A stretch of DNA of 64,000 bases from Pseudomonas lini (GCF_030812475.1 NZ_JAUSSR010000004.1:357758-421757); one strand, 5' to 3'; shown: positions 1 to 8,489, counted from the stretch's first letter. Program-made: numbers and translations. The notes: generated from the letters alone by a model not told the origin.

Positions 1-2
1 GC

Positions 3-1067
3 GTCACCGTGCAGCCGGCCGCGCCCGCGGCGGCACCTGCACCTGCACCTGCAACGACCAGTTCGACGGTGGTGGTGCAGCAGCCTGCCGCCACCCAGAC
101 CATCATCATCGAGCCGGCCCAGCCGCAGACCATTTACGTGCCGAGCTACAACCCAAGCGTGGTCTATGGCACCTGGGCCTATCCGTCCGCCCCGCCGGCG
201 TACTACCCACCGCCGCCGGGTTACTACCTCGGCACCGCGCTCGCCACCGGCCTGGCCTTCGGCGCAGGCGTGGCCATCGTCGATTCGCTCTGGGGCGACT
301 GCGACTGGGGCCGCGGCGACATCGATATCGACGTCAACCGCTACAACAACATCAACACCAACCGCCAGCTCAATGCCAACCAGAACAACTGGAGCCACAA
401 CTCGATCAACCGCGACGGCGTGCCCTACCGCGATCGCGCCAACCGCGAACAGAATAGCCGGCGCTTGGCCGGCAGCGAGCAGCGCGACGCGTTCCGCGGC
501 CGCGATCCGGTGCGCACCTCCGAGCGCGAGCGCGCCAGCCAGGCACTGGCGCAACGCGGCATCGAACCTGCGGCCACCAGCAATCGCCAGGCGCGGGAGC
601 GGGCCCAGGCGGCGAGCCGCGATCTGGACAAACAACCGCAGCTGCGCGAACGCGCGCAAGCCAGTGCGCAGACGCGCCAGACTACCCAGGCGAACGCGCA
701 GAAACGCGAGCAGGCGCAAGCCAATGTACAGGCGCGCCAAAATAACCAGGCCAATGAGCAGAAGCGCGAGCAGGCGCAAGCCAGTGTCCAGGCGCGGCAG
801 AGGACTCAGGCCGGTGCGCAGCAGCGCCAGGGCACGCCAGACAATCCAAAGGTCCGCCAGCAAGCACGTCAGCAGCAGGCCAGTACACAGGGGCCGCGCA
901 ACAATGCCTTTGCCGGCGCCAGCAACCCTTCGCAGTCGCGACTGCAAGCCAGCCGCGGCCAGGCCAGTCACGTTTCCGCCAGTCGGCCGCGCGCGGAACG
1001 CGCCAGTGGTCATACTGTACAACGGCCGGCCCGGGCACCGTCCCGGGGTGGCGGCAATCGGCGCTGA
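3..1067 (+). CDS. DUF3300 family protein, 5' end cut by window edge
   Basis: The reading frame is already open at the left edge, so the true start and any signal peptide lie outside. The visible part starts with an Ala/Pro-rich linker, then the DUF3300-type segment with YVPSYNPSVVYG and a Tyr/Pro-rich stretch, and a hydrophobic glycine-rich segment (TALATGLAFGAGVAIVDSLW). After that comes a long Arg/Gln/Ala-rich hydrophilic tail containing a 20-residue tandem repeat. DUF3300 proteins are exported proteins of unknown function and are often encoded just before DUF2950 genes, as here; the next gene starts 13 bases downstream. The function is unknown. The tail looks extended, low in complexity and strongly basic, so it could bind nucleic acid or polyanions, but that is only inference. 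Confidence 0.8.
   Translation, partial: VTVQPAAPAAAPAPAPATTSSTVVVQQPAATQTIIIEPAQPQTIYVPSYNPSVVYGTWAYPSAPPAYYPPPPGYYLGTALATGLAFGAGVAIVDSLWGDCDWGRGDIDIDVNRYNNINTNRQLNANQNNWSHNSINRDGVPYRDRANREQNSRRLAGSEQRDAFRGRDPVRTSERERASQALAQRGIEPAATSNRQARERAQAASRDLDKQPQLRERAQASAQTRQTTQANAQKREQAQANVQARQNNQANEQKREQAQASVQARQRTQAGAQQRQGTPDNPKVRQQARQQQASTQGPRNNAFAGASNPSQSRLQASRGQASHVSASRPRAERASGHTVQRPARAPSRGGGNRR
642..821 (+). repeat. Three tandem 60-bp (20-codon) repeats in the DUF3300 gene
   Basis: Three consecutive 60-base units encode 20-residue repeats of the pattern (L/K)RE(R/Q)AQA(S/N)xQxRQxxQAxxQ. Units two and three are the closest to each other. The period is a multiple of three, so copy-number change keeps the frame. 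Confidence 0.75.
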
Positions 1068-1080
1068 CAGGAGACTCGCC

Positions 1081-1971
1081 ATGAAGGCTGCTTTGCGTAT
1101 TTTCCCGCTTACGCTGCTGGCGATCCTGGCCCTGGACGCGCGTGCGCAGCAGGCCTTTCCCAGTCCGGATGCGGCCGCAGAGGCCCTGGTCGCCGCGCTC
1201 GGCACCCGGCAGGCCGATCCCGCGCGCCTCGCGGCCTTGCTCGGTCCCGACTGGCGCTCCTATATACCGCTCGAAGGCATCGACCGCGACGATGTCGATG
1301 CCTTCCTCGCCCGCTACAAGGAAAAACACGGCACCCAACCCGACGGGCAAGGCCGGGCGCATCTGGTGGTCGGCAACGACCCCTGGACCTTGCCGCTGCC
1401 GATCATCCAGGGCAAGGCAGGGTGGGCCTTCAACGCCAAGGCCGGTGGCGAGGAGATCCGCGAGCGACGCATTGGTCGCAACGAACTGGCCACCGTGCAA
1501 TCGGCGTTGGCCTATTACGATGCCCAGATGGACTACGCCACGGCCGACCGCGACGGCGACGGCGTGCTCGAGTACGCGCAAAAGTTCATCAGCAGCAATG
1601 GCAAGCAGGATGGCCTGTACTGGGCCGAGGAGTCCGGGATGGAAGAGAGTCCGCTTGGCCCGTTGTTCGGCGACGCCAAACCCGGCGACGATTGGCATGG
1701 CTATCAGTACCGTATCCTCGACGCCCAGGGACCTTCGGCGCCAGGCGGCGCCTACAGTTACAAGCTGGGCAACAACATGAGCCGCGGCTTCGCCCTGATC
1801 GCCTGGCCGGCAAAGTACGGCGACAGCGGCGTGATGAGCTTCATGATCAGCCACGAGGGCGAGTTGTTCGAGAAAGACCTGGGTCCGGACAGCGCCAAAC
1901 TGGCGACGTCCATGCGCCGCTTCGACCCGGACAGCAGTTGGAACGAGGTCGACGAGCAGACGGGACCTTAA
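1081..1971 (+). CDS. DUF2950 family exported protein
   Basis: The product is 296 residues starting MKAALRIFPLTLLAILALDARAQ, a clear Sec signal peptide with probable cleavage after ARA. The start is fixed by GGAGA about 7 bases upstream; the same frame stays open upstream but would run through the DUF3300 gene. The mature part carries features of DUF2950: a helical N-terminal region, an ALAYYDAQMDYA segment near the middle, and a YQYRIL...GYALIAWPA-like core (here HGYQYRIL and GFALIAWPAKYG). No enzyme activity is known. It is probably co-transcribed with the DUF3300 gene, and the two are likely to act together in the periplasm or envelope. Confidence 0.85.
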   Translation: MKAALRIFPLTLLAILALDARAQQAFPSPDAAAEALVAALGTRQADPARLAALLGPDWRSYIPLEGIDRDDVDAFLARYKEKHGTQPDGQGRAHLVVGNDPWTLPLPIIQGKAGWAFNAKAGGEEIRERRIGRNELATVQSALAYYDAQMDYATADRDGDGVLEYAQKFISSNGKQDGLYWAEESGMEESPLGPLFGDAKPGDDWHGYQYRILDAQGPSAPGGAYSYKLGNNMSRGFALIAWPAKYGDSGVMSFMISHEGELFEKDLGPDSAKLATSMRRFDPDSSWNEVDEQTGP

Positions 1972-2113
1972 CCTGCCCTGTGAAAGGTTACGGCCGGTCA
2001 TCAGGCGTGACAATGTCGGGTAAGGCTGCGCCAGAGGAATGCGGGATCAGCGCGCGGGGAGAACCAGGTTATTTGTATTTGCCAAATGGCATTGTGCGCA
2101 GCGGTGCAGTACC

Positions 2114-2125
2114 TTGTAATTGCAA
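2114..2125. promoter_or_regulatory. Possible operator-like 12-mer upstream of microprotein
   Basis: TTGTAATTGCAA, a near-palindrome, lies about 43 bases before the 24-residue microprotein gene. The identical 12-mer is the core of the long palindrome before the AceE paralogue at 54619-54630. A 12-base match in 64 kb could still be chance. Confidence 0.2.
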
Positions 2126-2167
2126 CATCCTCGTACGCAATCCTGTTCAGGTTGAGAGGTGGGTTTC

Positions 2168-2242
2168 ATGAACAACATCGTCTACATCGTCGGATTAGTT
2201 GTGATTGTCGTGGTTATCCTGTCTTTCCTCGGGTTTGCTTAG
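2168..2242 (+). CDS. 24-residue single-pass membrane microprotein (copy 1)
   Basis: This is a 24-codon gene, MNNIVYIVGLVVIVVVILSFLGFA. Almost the whole protein is one hydrophobic helix, long enough to cross the membrane once, with only MNN exposed. A purine-rich GAGAGGTGGG lies 6 or more bases upstream. A paralogue at 13952-14026 has the same length, the same MNNI(V/I)YIVG start and nearly the same helix, which argues strongly that both are real genes. The function is unknown; membrane-embedded microproteins of this size often tune a partner protein, but no partner can be named from the sequence. Confidence 0.7.
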   Translation: MNNIVYIVGLVVIVVVILSFLGFA

Positions 2243-2304
2243 CGTTGGTGTTCCTTGACGTGTGCATCGCACGCCACGACGTTGTCGATCCCCTTATGTC
2301 TATA

Positions 2305-2401
2305 TAGGAGCGAGCTCGCTCGCGATGGGCGTTAACGATGAAGCGTTTATCCAGGATAAGCGCGTTGCCTTCAAGACCATCGCGAGCGAGCTCGCTCCTA
2401 C
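2305..2401. repeat. REPIN (inverted pair of REP elements)
   Basis: TAGGAGCGAGCTCGCTCGCGATGG on one side and its reverse complement on the other flank a spacer of about 50 bases. This is the usual Pseudomonas REP doublet. It sits between the microprotein gene and the end of the leftward small-ORF pair. Confidence 0.85.
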
Positions 2402-2419
2402 AGAAAAGCGCCTGCCCGG

Positions 2420-2635
2420 TCACGCGAATTTGATGGTGCCGCCCTGGATATCGTCTCGGGCCAATCGCAAGTCGCAGGCATCCTGATTGAGCTGGTGAAT
2501 CAGGTTGAGCAACCGCTGGCGCAACAGCTCGTCCTTCAGTTGCTCAGCTGCGCGCATGACATCAAGCGCGGCGGTCTCGTTGTTGGTTGCGATGGAGTCG
2601 AGCAGTTTGCGCATGCTCCTTGATGGCCGATTCAT
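2420..2635 (-). CDS. Small hypothetical protein, 71 residues
   Basis: The protein starts MNRPSRSMRKLLDSIATNNE and is predicted mostly helical (AALDVMRAAEQLKDELLRQRLLNLIHQLNQDA). There is no signal peptide or membrane segment. The chosen ATG has GGGAGGC upstream and overlaps the stop of the 49-codon ORF before it by ATGA, which implies translational coupling. The frame is open further upstream but without a better start. I do not recognise the family; the amphipathic helices suggest a small partner-binding protein. Confidence 0.55.
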   Translation of the reverse strand: MNRPSRSMRKLLDSIATNNETAALDVMRAAEQLKDELLRQRLLNLIHQLNQDACDLRLARDDIQGGTIKFA

Positions 2636-2781
2636 CTGTTGCCTCCCTGGTTTCGATAGACGCGAATCATAGGGGGCCAATGTTGCGCCAATGTTTCAGT
2701 CCCGAAAGCCAACCAAGGCCCCACCGGCACCGACTTGAGTTCCTGTTCAAAGGAGGCGATCAAGGCATCCCTTCCCGTCAT
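2632..2781 (-). CDS. Small hypothetical protein, 49 residues
   Basis: The ORF runs MTGRDALIASFEQELKSVPV... to ...YRNQGGNR and overlaps the next ORF by four bases (ATGA). It begins 31 bases after the stop of the GFA-domain gene on the same strand, so the three probably share a transcript. The ribosome-binding site is weak (GGTGGG). No known domain is visible. The tight overlap is the main reason to believe it. Confidence 0.45.
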   Translation of the reverse strand: MTGRDALIASFEQELKSVPVGPWLAFGTETLAQHWPPMIRVYRNQGGNR

Positions 2782-2812
2782 GGGTGACGGGTTTTCCCAC
2801 CGTTCTTGTGCC

Positions 2813-3205
2813 CTACTCCTCGTAGCGCCCCGTGTTGTCACGATCCCGCTCGTAGTGCCTCGTGAGCGCAAACGCTGGCAACCAGGACTCGCGACGCAAG
2901 GTCCAGCTTTCGTAAGTGGGCTTCAGTTGGTCAGGGGCATCCAGGGATCCCAGGTTCACTTCGATTTCGTCGCCGGTGCGGGCGAAGACGGAAGAGCCGC
3001 AGCGGGGGCAGAAAAACCTTCCGGCGTAGTCGCGTGTCTCGCCGGTGATCGTCACCGCATCCCGAGGGAATATCGCCGACGCGTGAAAAAGCGCGCCATG
3101 GTGCTTGCGGCAATCGAGACAGTGACAAAGGCCGACCCGGTAGGGACGTCCCGCCGCCTCGATCCGGACGTTGCCGCACAGGCAACCGCCGGTGAATCGG
3201 TCCAT
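2813..3205 (-). CDS. GFA-domain (CENP-V/GFA family) zinc protein
   Basis: The 130-residue protein begins MDRFTGGCLCGNVR and shows the cysteine pattern of the GFA fold: CLCG near residue 8, CHCLDC near 27 and CPRCG near 67. These ligate zinc. The family is named for glutathione-dependent formaldehyde-activating enzyme (Gfa), but most bacterial members, including short ones like this, have no demonstrated activity. The start is supported by GAGGAG 8 bases upstream. The length fits the family. Confidence 0.88.
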   Translation of the reverse strand: MDRFTGGCLCGNVRIEAAGRPYRVGLCHCLDCRKHHGALFHASAIFPRDAVTITGETRDYAGRFFCPRCGSSVFARTGDEIEVNLGSLDAPDQLKPTYESWTLRRESWLPAFALTRHYERDRDNTGRYEE

Positions 3206-3279
3206 GTTGCGTCTCCTCTGGCATCAAGCGGTCGGCGAAGCCTGCGCCAACCTGTCCCACCCCCCAGCGAGGGCGCAAT

Positions 3280-3759
3280 TTAGCCCTTCACCGCCGCTTC
3301 GATCGCAGCGATATCGATCTTGCGCATCGTCATCATGGCGTCGAAGGCGCGCTTGGCCACGGCTTGATCAGGGTGGGTCACCGCGCTGGTCAGCACCCGT
3401 GGTGAAATCTGCCACGACAGTCCCCACTTGTCCTTGCACCAGCCGCACGCACTTTCCTGGCCGCCGTTGCCGACAATTGCGTTCCACAAGCGGTCGGTTT
3501 CGGCCTGGTCATCGGTCGCCACCTGGAACGAAAACGCTTCGTTGTGCTTGAACGCCGAGCCCCCGTTGAGCCCGACACAAGGGATGCCCATCACCGTGAA
3601 ATCGACCGTCAACACATCGCCCTGCTTGCCCGCCGGATAATCGCCGGGCGCGCGGTGGACGGCGCCCACGGCGCTGTCGGGAAAGGTTTCGGCATAGAAC
3701 GTCGCAGCGTCCAGTGCTGTGCCGTCGTACCAGAGGCAAATCGTATTCTTGCTGAGCAT
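3280..3759 (-). CDS. VOC superfamily protein (PhnB/3-demethylubiquinone methyltransferase-like fold)
   Basis: The 159-residue protein starts MLSKNTICLWYDGTALDAATFY. It carries hallmarks of the PhnB-like glyoxalase/VOC branch: FYAETFPDSAVGAVHRAPGD, a mid-chain GIPCVGLNGGSAFKHNEAFSFQV segment, and GGQESACGWCKDKWGLSWQI near residue 110, ending with a PDQAVAKRAFDAMMTMRKIDI tail. Such proteins are small single-domain dioxygenase- or isomerase-fold proteins of unknown substrate. GGAGA lies 6 bases upstream of the chosen ATG; upstream in-frame starts lack a ribosome-binding site. Confidence 0.88.
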   Translation of the reverse strand: MLSKNTICLWYDGTALDAATFYAETFPDSAVGAVHRAPGDYPAGKQGDVLTVDFTVMGIPCVGLNGGSAFKHNEAFSFQVATDDQAETDRLWNAIVGNGGQESACGWCKDKWGLSWQISPRVLTSAVTHPDQAVAKRAFDAMMTMRKIDIAAIEAAVKG

Positions 3760-3915
3760 CTTGATTCTCCAGAATTGGAACTCAGACATGCATTCTAGCA
3801 GCGCAGGCAACGAGCGCTGCTTTACAAAGACCCAGGGGGCAGGCTCAATTCCGTCTAAGCTGAATAGGGCACCACCCCATACACGTCTCCAGCCTCTTCA
3901 TGCAGGGGAACCGGG

Positions 3916-4215
3916 ATGACCGGAACAACAGCGCGCCAATGCTCGTCCTGGGTCCTCCCTTCCCTGCTCGTCATCAATCTGGCGCTGACCGCGGGATGTG
4001 CAGGCAAAGCCGCCACGGCGCGCTATTCAACCGCGAGCCTGGGCGATGCCTGCTATGCAAAAGCGCTCCCCACTTCAGGCGAGGGCGGCCTGGCCTGGGG
4101 CTCCACCTTGAACACCGCTCGCAAAAAATCCCTGAATAACTGCATACGTTATGCCGGCCGATCCGGTGGCACGCCGGATACCTGCCGAGTGGTGTTGGCG
4201 GAGTGTCGACATTAA
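3916..4215 (+). CDS. Small predicted lipoprotein, 99 residues
   Basis: The N-terminus has a hydrophobic segment (WVLPSLLVINLALTAGC) ending in a lipobox, LTAGC, with the acylated Cys at residue 28. The mature part is about 70 residues with four further cysteines (GDACYAKAL, NNCIRYAG, TCRVVLAEC), which may form disulfides in the periplasm. GGGGAA sits upstream of the ATG. No family name can be given. It is transcribed alone, converging on the LuxR gene. Confidence 0.6.
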   Translation: MTGTTARQCSSWVLPSLLVINLALTAGCAGKAATARYSTASLGDACYAKALPTSGEGGLAWGSTLNTARKKSLNNCIRYAGRSGGTPDTCRVVLAECRH

Positions 4216-4238
4216 TCGCCAGCGAGATCAGCGCGCGC

Positions 4239-5057
4239 TCAGGACCAACGACCTCTGACGACCAGCCCCAACAACTCTCGATGGCCGCTGACGCCTGTCT
4301 TTCGATAAAGCCGCTTGATATAGGTAGCGGCGCTCGAGCGCTGGACGCCCATCAGCGGCGCGATGTCTTCCGCCCCAAGGCCACTGAGCAGATGCCTGAG
4401 CAGCTCACGGTCCCGACGAGTCAGTTCAGGATAAAGCCGCTCGACGCGTTGACTCAGCAAAGACGGCATCTGGTTGGCTTCGATATAGGCGCGATAGTGC
4501 AGTCGCGTGACCTGAATCAGTAACGGCGCAACCGACTCGATAAATTCGATTTCGCGCTGGTTGAAGTTGCCGTGCTCACGACCTCGATAGAAGTTGATCG
4601 ACAGCCAGCCCCCGCCCTCCTCCTGATGATTGAGCAAGGCCATGCGCTGGGAAATTTGCGGCTGTTCGTAACAGACTCGTCGATAGTCGCGATGGGTGAT
4701 GTCGTCGACTGACTGAAGCTGAGCCAGGATGCGCGCACCACCGTATTTCGCCTTGTGACCGAGCATCGCCTGGCGGTTGCCATCCAGGCTGTGGAAACGC
4801 TCGACGTAGTCCCGGGAAATACGCGATATCTGCACCAGCCTCGCCTGATCGGAACACGACAATACCTGCGGCTCCTGGCCCTCGGGGTAAGCGAAAATAG
4901 TGCACTGAGCCAGCGGCATCACCCCCCGCACCAACGTCAATAACTCTGCCGCCAGCCAGGTGCGGCAGTCCTCGCCCACCCGCGCTAACAGATGGGCGAT
5001 TTGCCCTGTCGTCAACGGGACCTGGTGGTAAACGGTGGTGAGCGGCCAGTGGTTCAT
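4239..5057 (-). CDS. LuxR-family transcriptional regulator
   Basis: The protein is 272 residues. The C-terminal 60 or so are a LuxR/GerE helix-turn-helix: LTRRDRELLRHLLSGLGAEDIAPLMGVQRSSAATYIKRLYRKTGVSGHRELLGLV. The N-terminal 200 residues hold no recognised acyl-homoserine-lactone domain and no phosphoacceptor receiver, so it probably senses an aromatic or other ligand directly. The ATG overlaps the stop of the upstream MFS gene by four bases, making it the last gene of the operon. It is the likely regulator of this operon through the palindrome at 8390-8411. Confidence 0.85.
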   Translation of the reverse strand: MNHWPLTTVYHQVPLTTGQIAHLLARVGEDCRTWLAAELLTLVRGVMPLAQCTIFAYPEGQEPQVLSCSDQARLVQISRISRDYVERFHSLDGNRQAMLGHKAKYGGARILAQLQSVDDITHRDYRRVCYEQPQISQRMALLNHQEEGGGWLSINFYRGREHGNFNQREIEFIESVAPLLIQVTRLHYRAYIEANQMPSLLSQRVERLYPELTRRDRELLRHLLSGLGAEDIAPLMGVQRSSAATYIKRLYRKTGVSGHRELLGLVVRGRWS

Positions 5058-6378
5058 TCAGGGACCCATTCGCGCGAAGCATTCTGGCGTTCGTGGGGAA
5101 GCGCCCGCACCAGTATGGCAGCCACCAATAACAGCAGGGCCGCGTACAGACAACCGGCGGTATAGGTATGGGTCAAGTCTTTGAGCCAGCCGACCACCAA
5201 CGGATTAAGGGCCGACCCCAGATTACCCACAGCGTTGATCACCGCGATGCCCACTGCCCGGGCCTGAAAACTCAACGAGCGATCCGGCAAAGTCCAGAAA
5301 ATCGACATGGCCGTGTAGGAGCCCGTCGCCGCCATGCAGACCCCGGCCAGTTGCACGATCGGCTCGTTCGACAAGGCCGTGCAGAACCAGCCCGCAGCGG
5401 CCATCAGCATCGGCAGCGCCAGGTGCCAACGCCGCTCCTGGGTCAGGTCCGAGTGTCGGCCCCAGAGGATCATGCCAACAATGGTGCATATCTGCGGAAT
5501 TGCCGACAACAGTCCGATCAGCGTATGGCTCTGACCAGCGCTGAAGCTCTTGACGATCAACGGCGTCCAGACCGCGATCATCGCCAGGGTGTTGACCAGG
5601 CAAAAGTACACCAGACAGAACAGAGCACCGCTGGCGACAACAACTCGCGTCCCCAGTGCGCGTGGGGGGAAGGTGCCTGACGGTCCCGCTCCAGCAACTC
5701 GGCCAGCTGCAGCTTCTCATCGTCGCTCAGCCAGCGCGCCTGGCGCGGTTTATCGTCCAGATAACCGTACACTGCCACGCCGAGCACGACGCTGGGCAAT
5801 CCTTCGAGCAGAAACAGCCATTGCCAGCCTGCCAGTCCCCAGTGGCCATCCAGCCCCAAAATAGCGCCGGACAACACCGAACCAAAGCCCGCGGTAAACG
5901 GCATGGCGATCATGAACAACGCATTGGCCCGCGCCCGGTACGCCGCCGGAAACCAGAACGTCATGTACAACAGCACACCGGGCAGAAACCCCGCCTCGGT
6001 GATACCGACCAACGCACGCAACCAATACAGGCTGGCCGCATCATGGGCAAACAGGGTGGCGGTCGACGCTATGCCCCAGGCAATCATCAGGCTGCCGATC
6101 CAGCGGCGGGCGCCGAGTTTCGCCAGGACCATGTTGCTGGGGATGCCGCACGCGATGTAGGCCAGGTAGAAAATCGTGGTTGCCATGCCGAACTGGGTAC
6201 TGCTCAAGCCCAGGTCGTCCATCATCGTCAGCCCGGCGAAGCCGATATTGATACGGTCCAGAAACGAAAACACAAAGCAGATGAAGAGAAACCACAGCAG
6301 GCGTTTCGAAACTTTGGCGATGACCGGCGGATGAGCGCCGGCCTCCTCGCCAGAGATCACAGCAGAACGGGATGGCAT
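5054..6378 (-). pseudogene. MFS transporter (anion:cation symporter type), frameshifted
   Basis: Two overlapping frames together make one MFS protein of about 440 residues. The N-terminal part (6378 down to about 5640) has WFLFICFVFSFLDRINIGFAGL and the six N-terminal helices of the ACS family, which carries aromatic acids, sugar acids and tartrate. The C-terminal part (to 5054) has ALFCLVYFCLVNTLAMIAVWTP and the remaining helices. The frame switch lies near 5615-5660 and is equivalent to one missing base. Frame one ends in an unrelated tail and stops near 5578. The gene sits between DUF2783 and LuxR and was presumably the importer for the monooxygenase substrate. A sequencing error cannot be excluded. 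Confidence 0.8.
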
Positions 6379-6420
6379 AGGGTGATCCTGTTTTTGTAAT
6401 TATTGGCTGACGCAAGGCTT

Positions 6421-6603
6421 TTACAGGTCCTGCAGGGCGCACTCGACCAGTGCGTCGTAACGCTCGGCATCGTTCAGTGCCTGCGCCGCCAACAGCGCCA
6501 GTTTCACCAGGAACAACTCGCTGTCGTTACCCGTACGGTCGACCGCCTCGGCGAGCCGATCATAGACGCGTTCGAGGTCTGCCACGTTCATCGACTGACT
6601 CAT
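6421..6603 (-). CDS. DUF2783 family small protein
   Basis: This 60-residue helical protein, MSQSMNVADLERVYDRLAEAVD..., matches DUF2783. Members of that family are typically encoded next to FAD-dependent aromatic monooxygenases. Its ATG overlaps the stop of the monooxygenase gene by four bases, so the two are translationally coupled. It may be a small subunit or stabiliser of the monooxygenase, but no function is established. Confidence 0.8.
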   Translation of the reverse strand: MSQSMNVADLERVYDRLAEAVDRTGNDSELFLVKLALLAAQALNDAERYDALVECALQDL

Positions 6604-8312
6604 GGTTGGTTACTCCCGTTGTGGCCGAGGGCCTGGTTTAGTCCATGGCGCAAACGCTCGCCATCCAGTTGCAGCCAGCGCGCGCAGACGTGCTGGTCCG
6701 GGCGTGCGAGGTACGCGGCGCCTGGGTGCTGCACGCCATAACGCGTGCTGAACAGACCGTCGGGATCGGCCAGTGTCAGATCGGCGTGTTCCACCTGACT
6801 GACGCCGTTCATGGCGATCGCGATCACTTGAACCGGCACTCCCCGACGGCGCAGTGCCTGGACTTGGGTATTCACGTCGGCATCGAGTACCGCCGCGTCG
6901 GTGAAGCAAATCAGATGGAAGGCAGGTTCCAGTTCATCGAACAAATAGTGCTGGTCGGCCAGGCGAACATTGCGCAACGGCGCACCGTTGCGCGGCCCGT
7001 CGGTGAACAGCAGGTTATCGTCGTCCACCGCATTGAGTTGCGAATCGGCGTAGTCGTGAGCCCTCGAGGTCCGCCAATGATACAGCGGGCGTACGAACTC
7101 GCGGGTCAATGACAGTGACAGCACCGCATCACGTAACAGCCGATAGCCACGACTGGGTGGCGCCATGAACCGCGTGCTCTTGCCTGCCTCTTCAATGATT
7201 TCCCGAGCCGCCTTGACCCGTTCGTCGCTGTAGGACGCCAGCAGTCCGGCACCGGCCAGGCCTTTGATGTGCAGAGCCAGTTTCCAGCCCAGGTCGTGGC
7301 AATCCTGGAACCCGGTATTGGCCCCGCGCACGCCGAAAATCGGCAACAGGTGCGCCGCGTCTCCGGCGAAAATCACCCGGTCGTTGATGTACTGCGCCAG
7401 GGTCAACGCCCGGGCCGAATACACTGAACTCCAATCCAGCTCCCAGACCGGGTTCTCGACGCCGAGCATTGCCAGTTGCGCATCGATGCGCTCACGCAAG
7501 GAGTCCGGGTGCAGCGCCTGCTCGGGCGTTTCGTCCACGGGCAATTGGTAATCGATGCGCCAGATATCACCGGGCTCGCGGTGCATCAACACGGTGTTGC
7601 CGGGGTTCCAGGCGGGATCGAAAAACGCCAGGCGTTCGGTCGGCAGATCGAGCTTGATGCGGATGTCGGCAATCACGAACCGCCCTTCATAGGACGCCCC
7701 TTCAAGCTTGAGCCCCAGCAACGAGCGCAGTCCGGAGCGGGCGCCATCGGCGGCCACCACCCAATCGGCCTCCAGGCTGTAGGTATCGCCCGGGGTATCG
7801 ACTTGCAAGACGGCACCGTCGACGCCTTGCTCGATATCGATGACTTTATTGCCCCAACGTAATTCGATCAGCGGCTGTACCTGGGCGGCCTCCACCAGAT
7901 GTTGCTCCAGATACTGCTGTTGCAAGTTGGTCATCGGCGCAAAACGATCGTGCGGATCGACCGGAGCTTCCATGCGAAATACCCGCTGGCCGCGGTAGTA
8001 GGAATTGCCGAAACGCCAGGGCAGGCCCTGCTCGGTCACCGCCCCGGATACCCCCACTTGCTGGAAAATCTCCATGGAACGCCGGGTGAACACAATCGCG
8101 CGGCTGCCTTCACAGACTTGCTGCTGAGCCGCCAGGACGATGCTTCTGACACCATGGCGCGCCAGCTCGAGCGCCAGCGTCAGGCCGATGGGGCCGGCGC
8201 CCACGATCACCACGGGGGAGCGATTGAGGATGGCTGGAGACGGCATGAACGCAGGGTAAACCTGATAAGGGAAATACAGGGATTGATGGGGTACGACTTG
8301 CGGCTGATGCAT
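6600..8312 (-). CDS. FAD-dependent aromatic monooxygenase (MhpA/PheA-TfdB type)
   Basis: The 570-residue protein has a Rossmann FAD motif, VVIVGAGPIGLTLALELARHG, near residue 33, the DG-type motif VVAADGARSGLRSLLG in the middle, and the GD motif RVIFAGDAAHLLPIFGVRGANTGFQD near residue 310. This is the layout of flavin hydroxylases that oxidise phenolic substrates with NAD(P)H and O2. The C-terminal 150 residues form the thioredoxin-like domain seen in MhpA/TfdB relatives. The first ATG (MHQPQVV) has GGGAG 10 bases upstream. It heads an operon with DUF2783, an MFS carrier and LuxR, suggesting uptake and hydroxylation of one aromatic compound. No ring-cleavage gene is nearby. Confidence 0.88.
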   Translation of the reverse strand: MHQPQVVPHQSLYFPYQVYPAFMPSPAILNRSPVVIVGAGPIGLTLALELARHGVRSIVLAAQQQVCEGSRAIVFTRRSMEIFQQVGVSGAVTEQGLPWRFGNSYYRGQRVFRMEAPVDPHDRFAPMTNLQQQYLEQHLVEAAQVQPLIELRWGNKVIDIEQGVDGAVLQVDTPGDTYSLEADWVVAADGARSGLRSLLGLKLEGASYEGRFVIADIRIKLDLPTERLAFFDPAWNPGNTVLMHREPGDIWRIDYQLPVDETPEQALHPDSLRERIDAQLAMLGVENPVWELDWSSVYSARALTLAQYINDRVIFAGDAAHLLPIFGVRGANTGFQDCHDLGWKLALHIKGLAGAGLLASYSDERVKAAREIIEEAGKSTRFMAPPSRGYRLLRDAVLSLSLTREFVRPLYHWRTSRAHDYADSQLNAVDDDNLLFTDGPRNGAPLRNVRLADQHYLFDELEPAFHLICFTDAAVLDADVNTQVQALRRRGVPVQVIAIAMNGVSQVEHADLTLADPDGLFSTRYGVQHPGAAYLARPDQHVCARWLQLDGERLRHGLNQALGHNGSNQP

Positions 8313-8389
8313 GGTCCGGTGGCTCCCGGTTTATTTTTTTTCGGGGACAGGGTTTGTCTCGGGTCACTCTAGATCCAAGCGCGCAGGGG

Positions 8390-8411
8390 GATGTCCCCTG
8401 GAGGGGACATC
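8390..8411. promoter_or_regulatory. Operator-like palindrome upstream of the monooxygenase operon
   Basis: GATGTCCCC and GGGGACATC are perfect 9-base arms separated by TGGA. The site is 78 bases before the monooxygenase ATG, a position and size typical of LuxR-type activator boxes. A half-site GGGGACA recurs at 8343-8349. The operon's own LuxR gene is the obvious candidate binder. Confidence 0.5.
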
Positions 8412-8489
8412 TTCATGACTCCAATGGCTTTTCCATGGCTGCAAATGCTCTATTCTTCCGATTACCACCCGACAACGCCGGACAGCACA

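Noticed and set aside
682..2013. Long leftward ORF (443 codons) opposite the DUF3300/DUF2950 genes
   Set aside because: It is antisense to two genes with signal peptides and family features. Its composition is that of a GC-rich shadow frame, and it has no recognisable motif.
8331..8341. T-run near 8331-8341 as a terminator
   Set aside because: No stem precedes it, and it lies in the leader of the monooxygenase operon.
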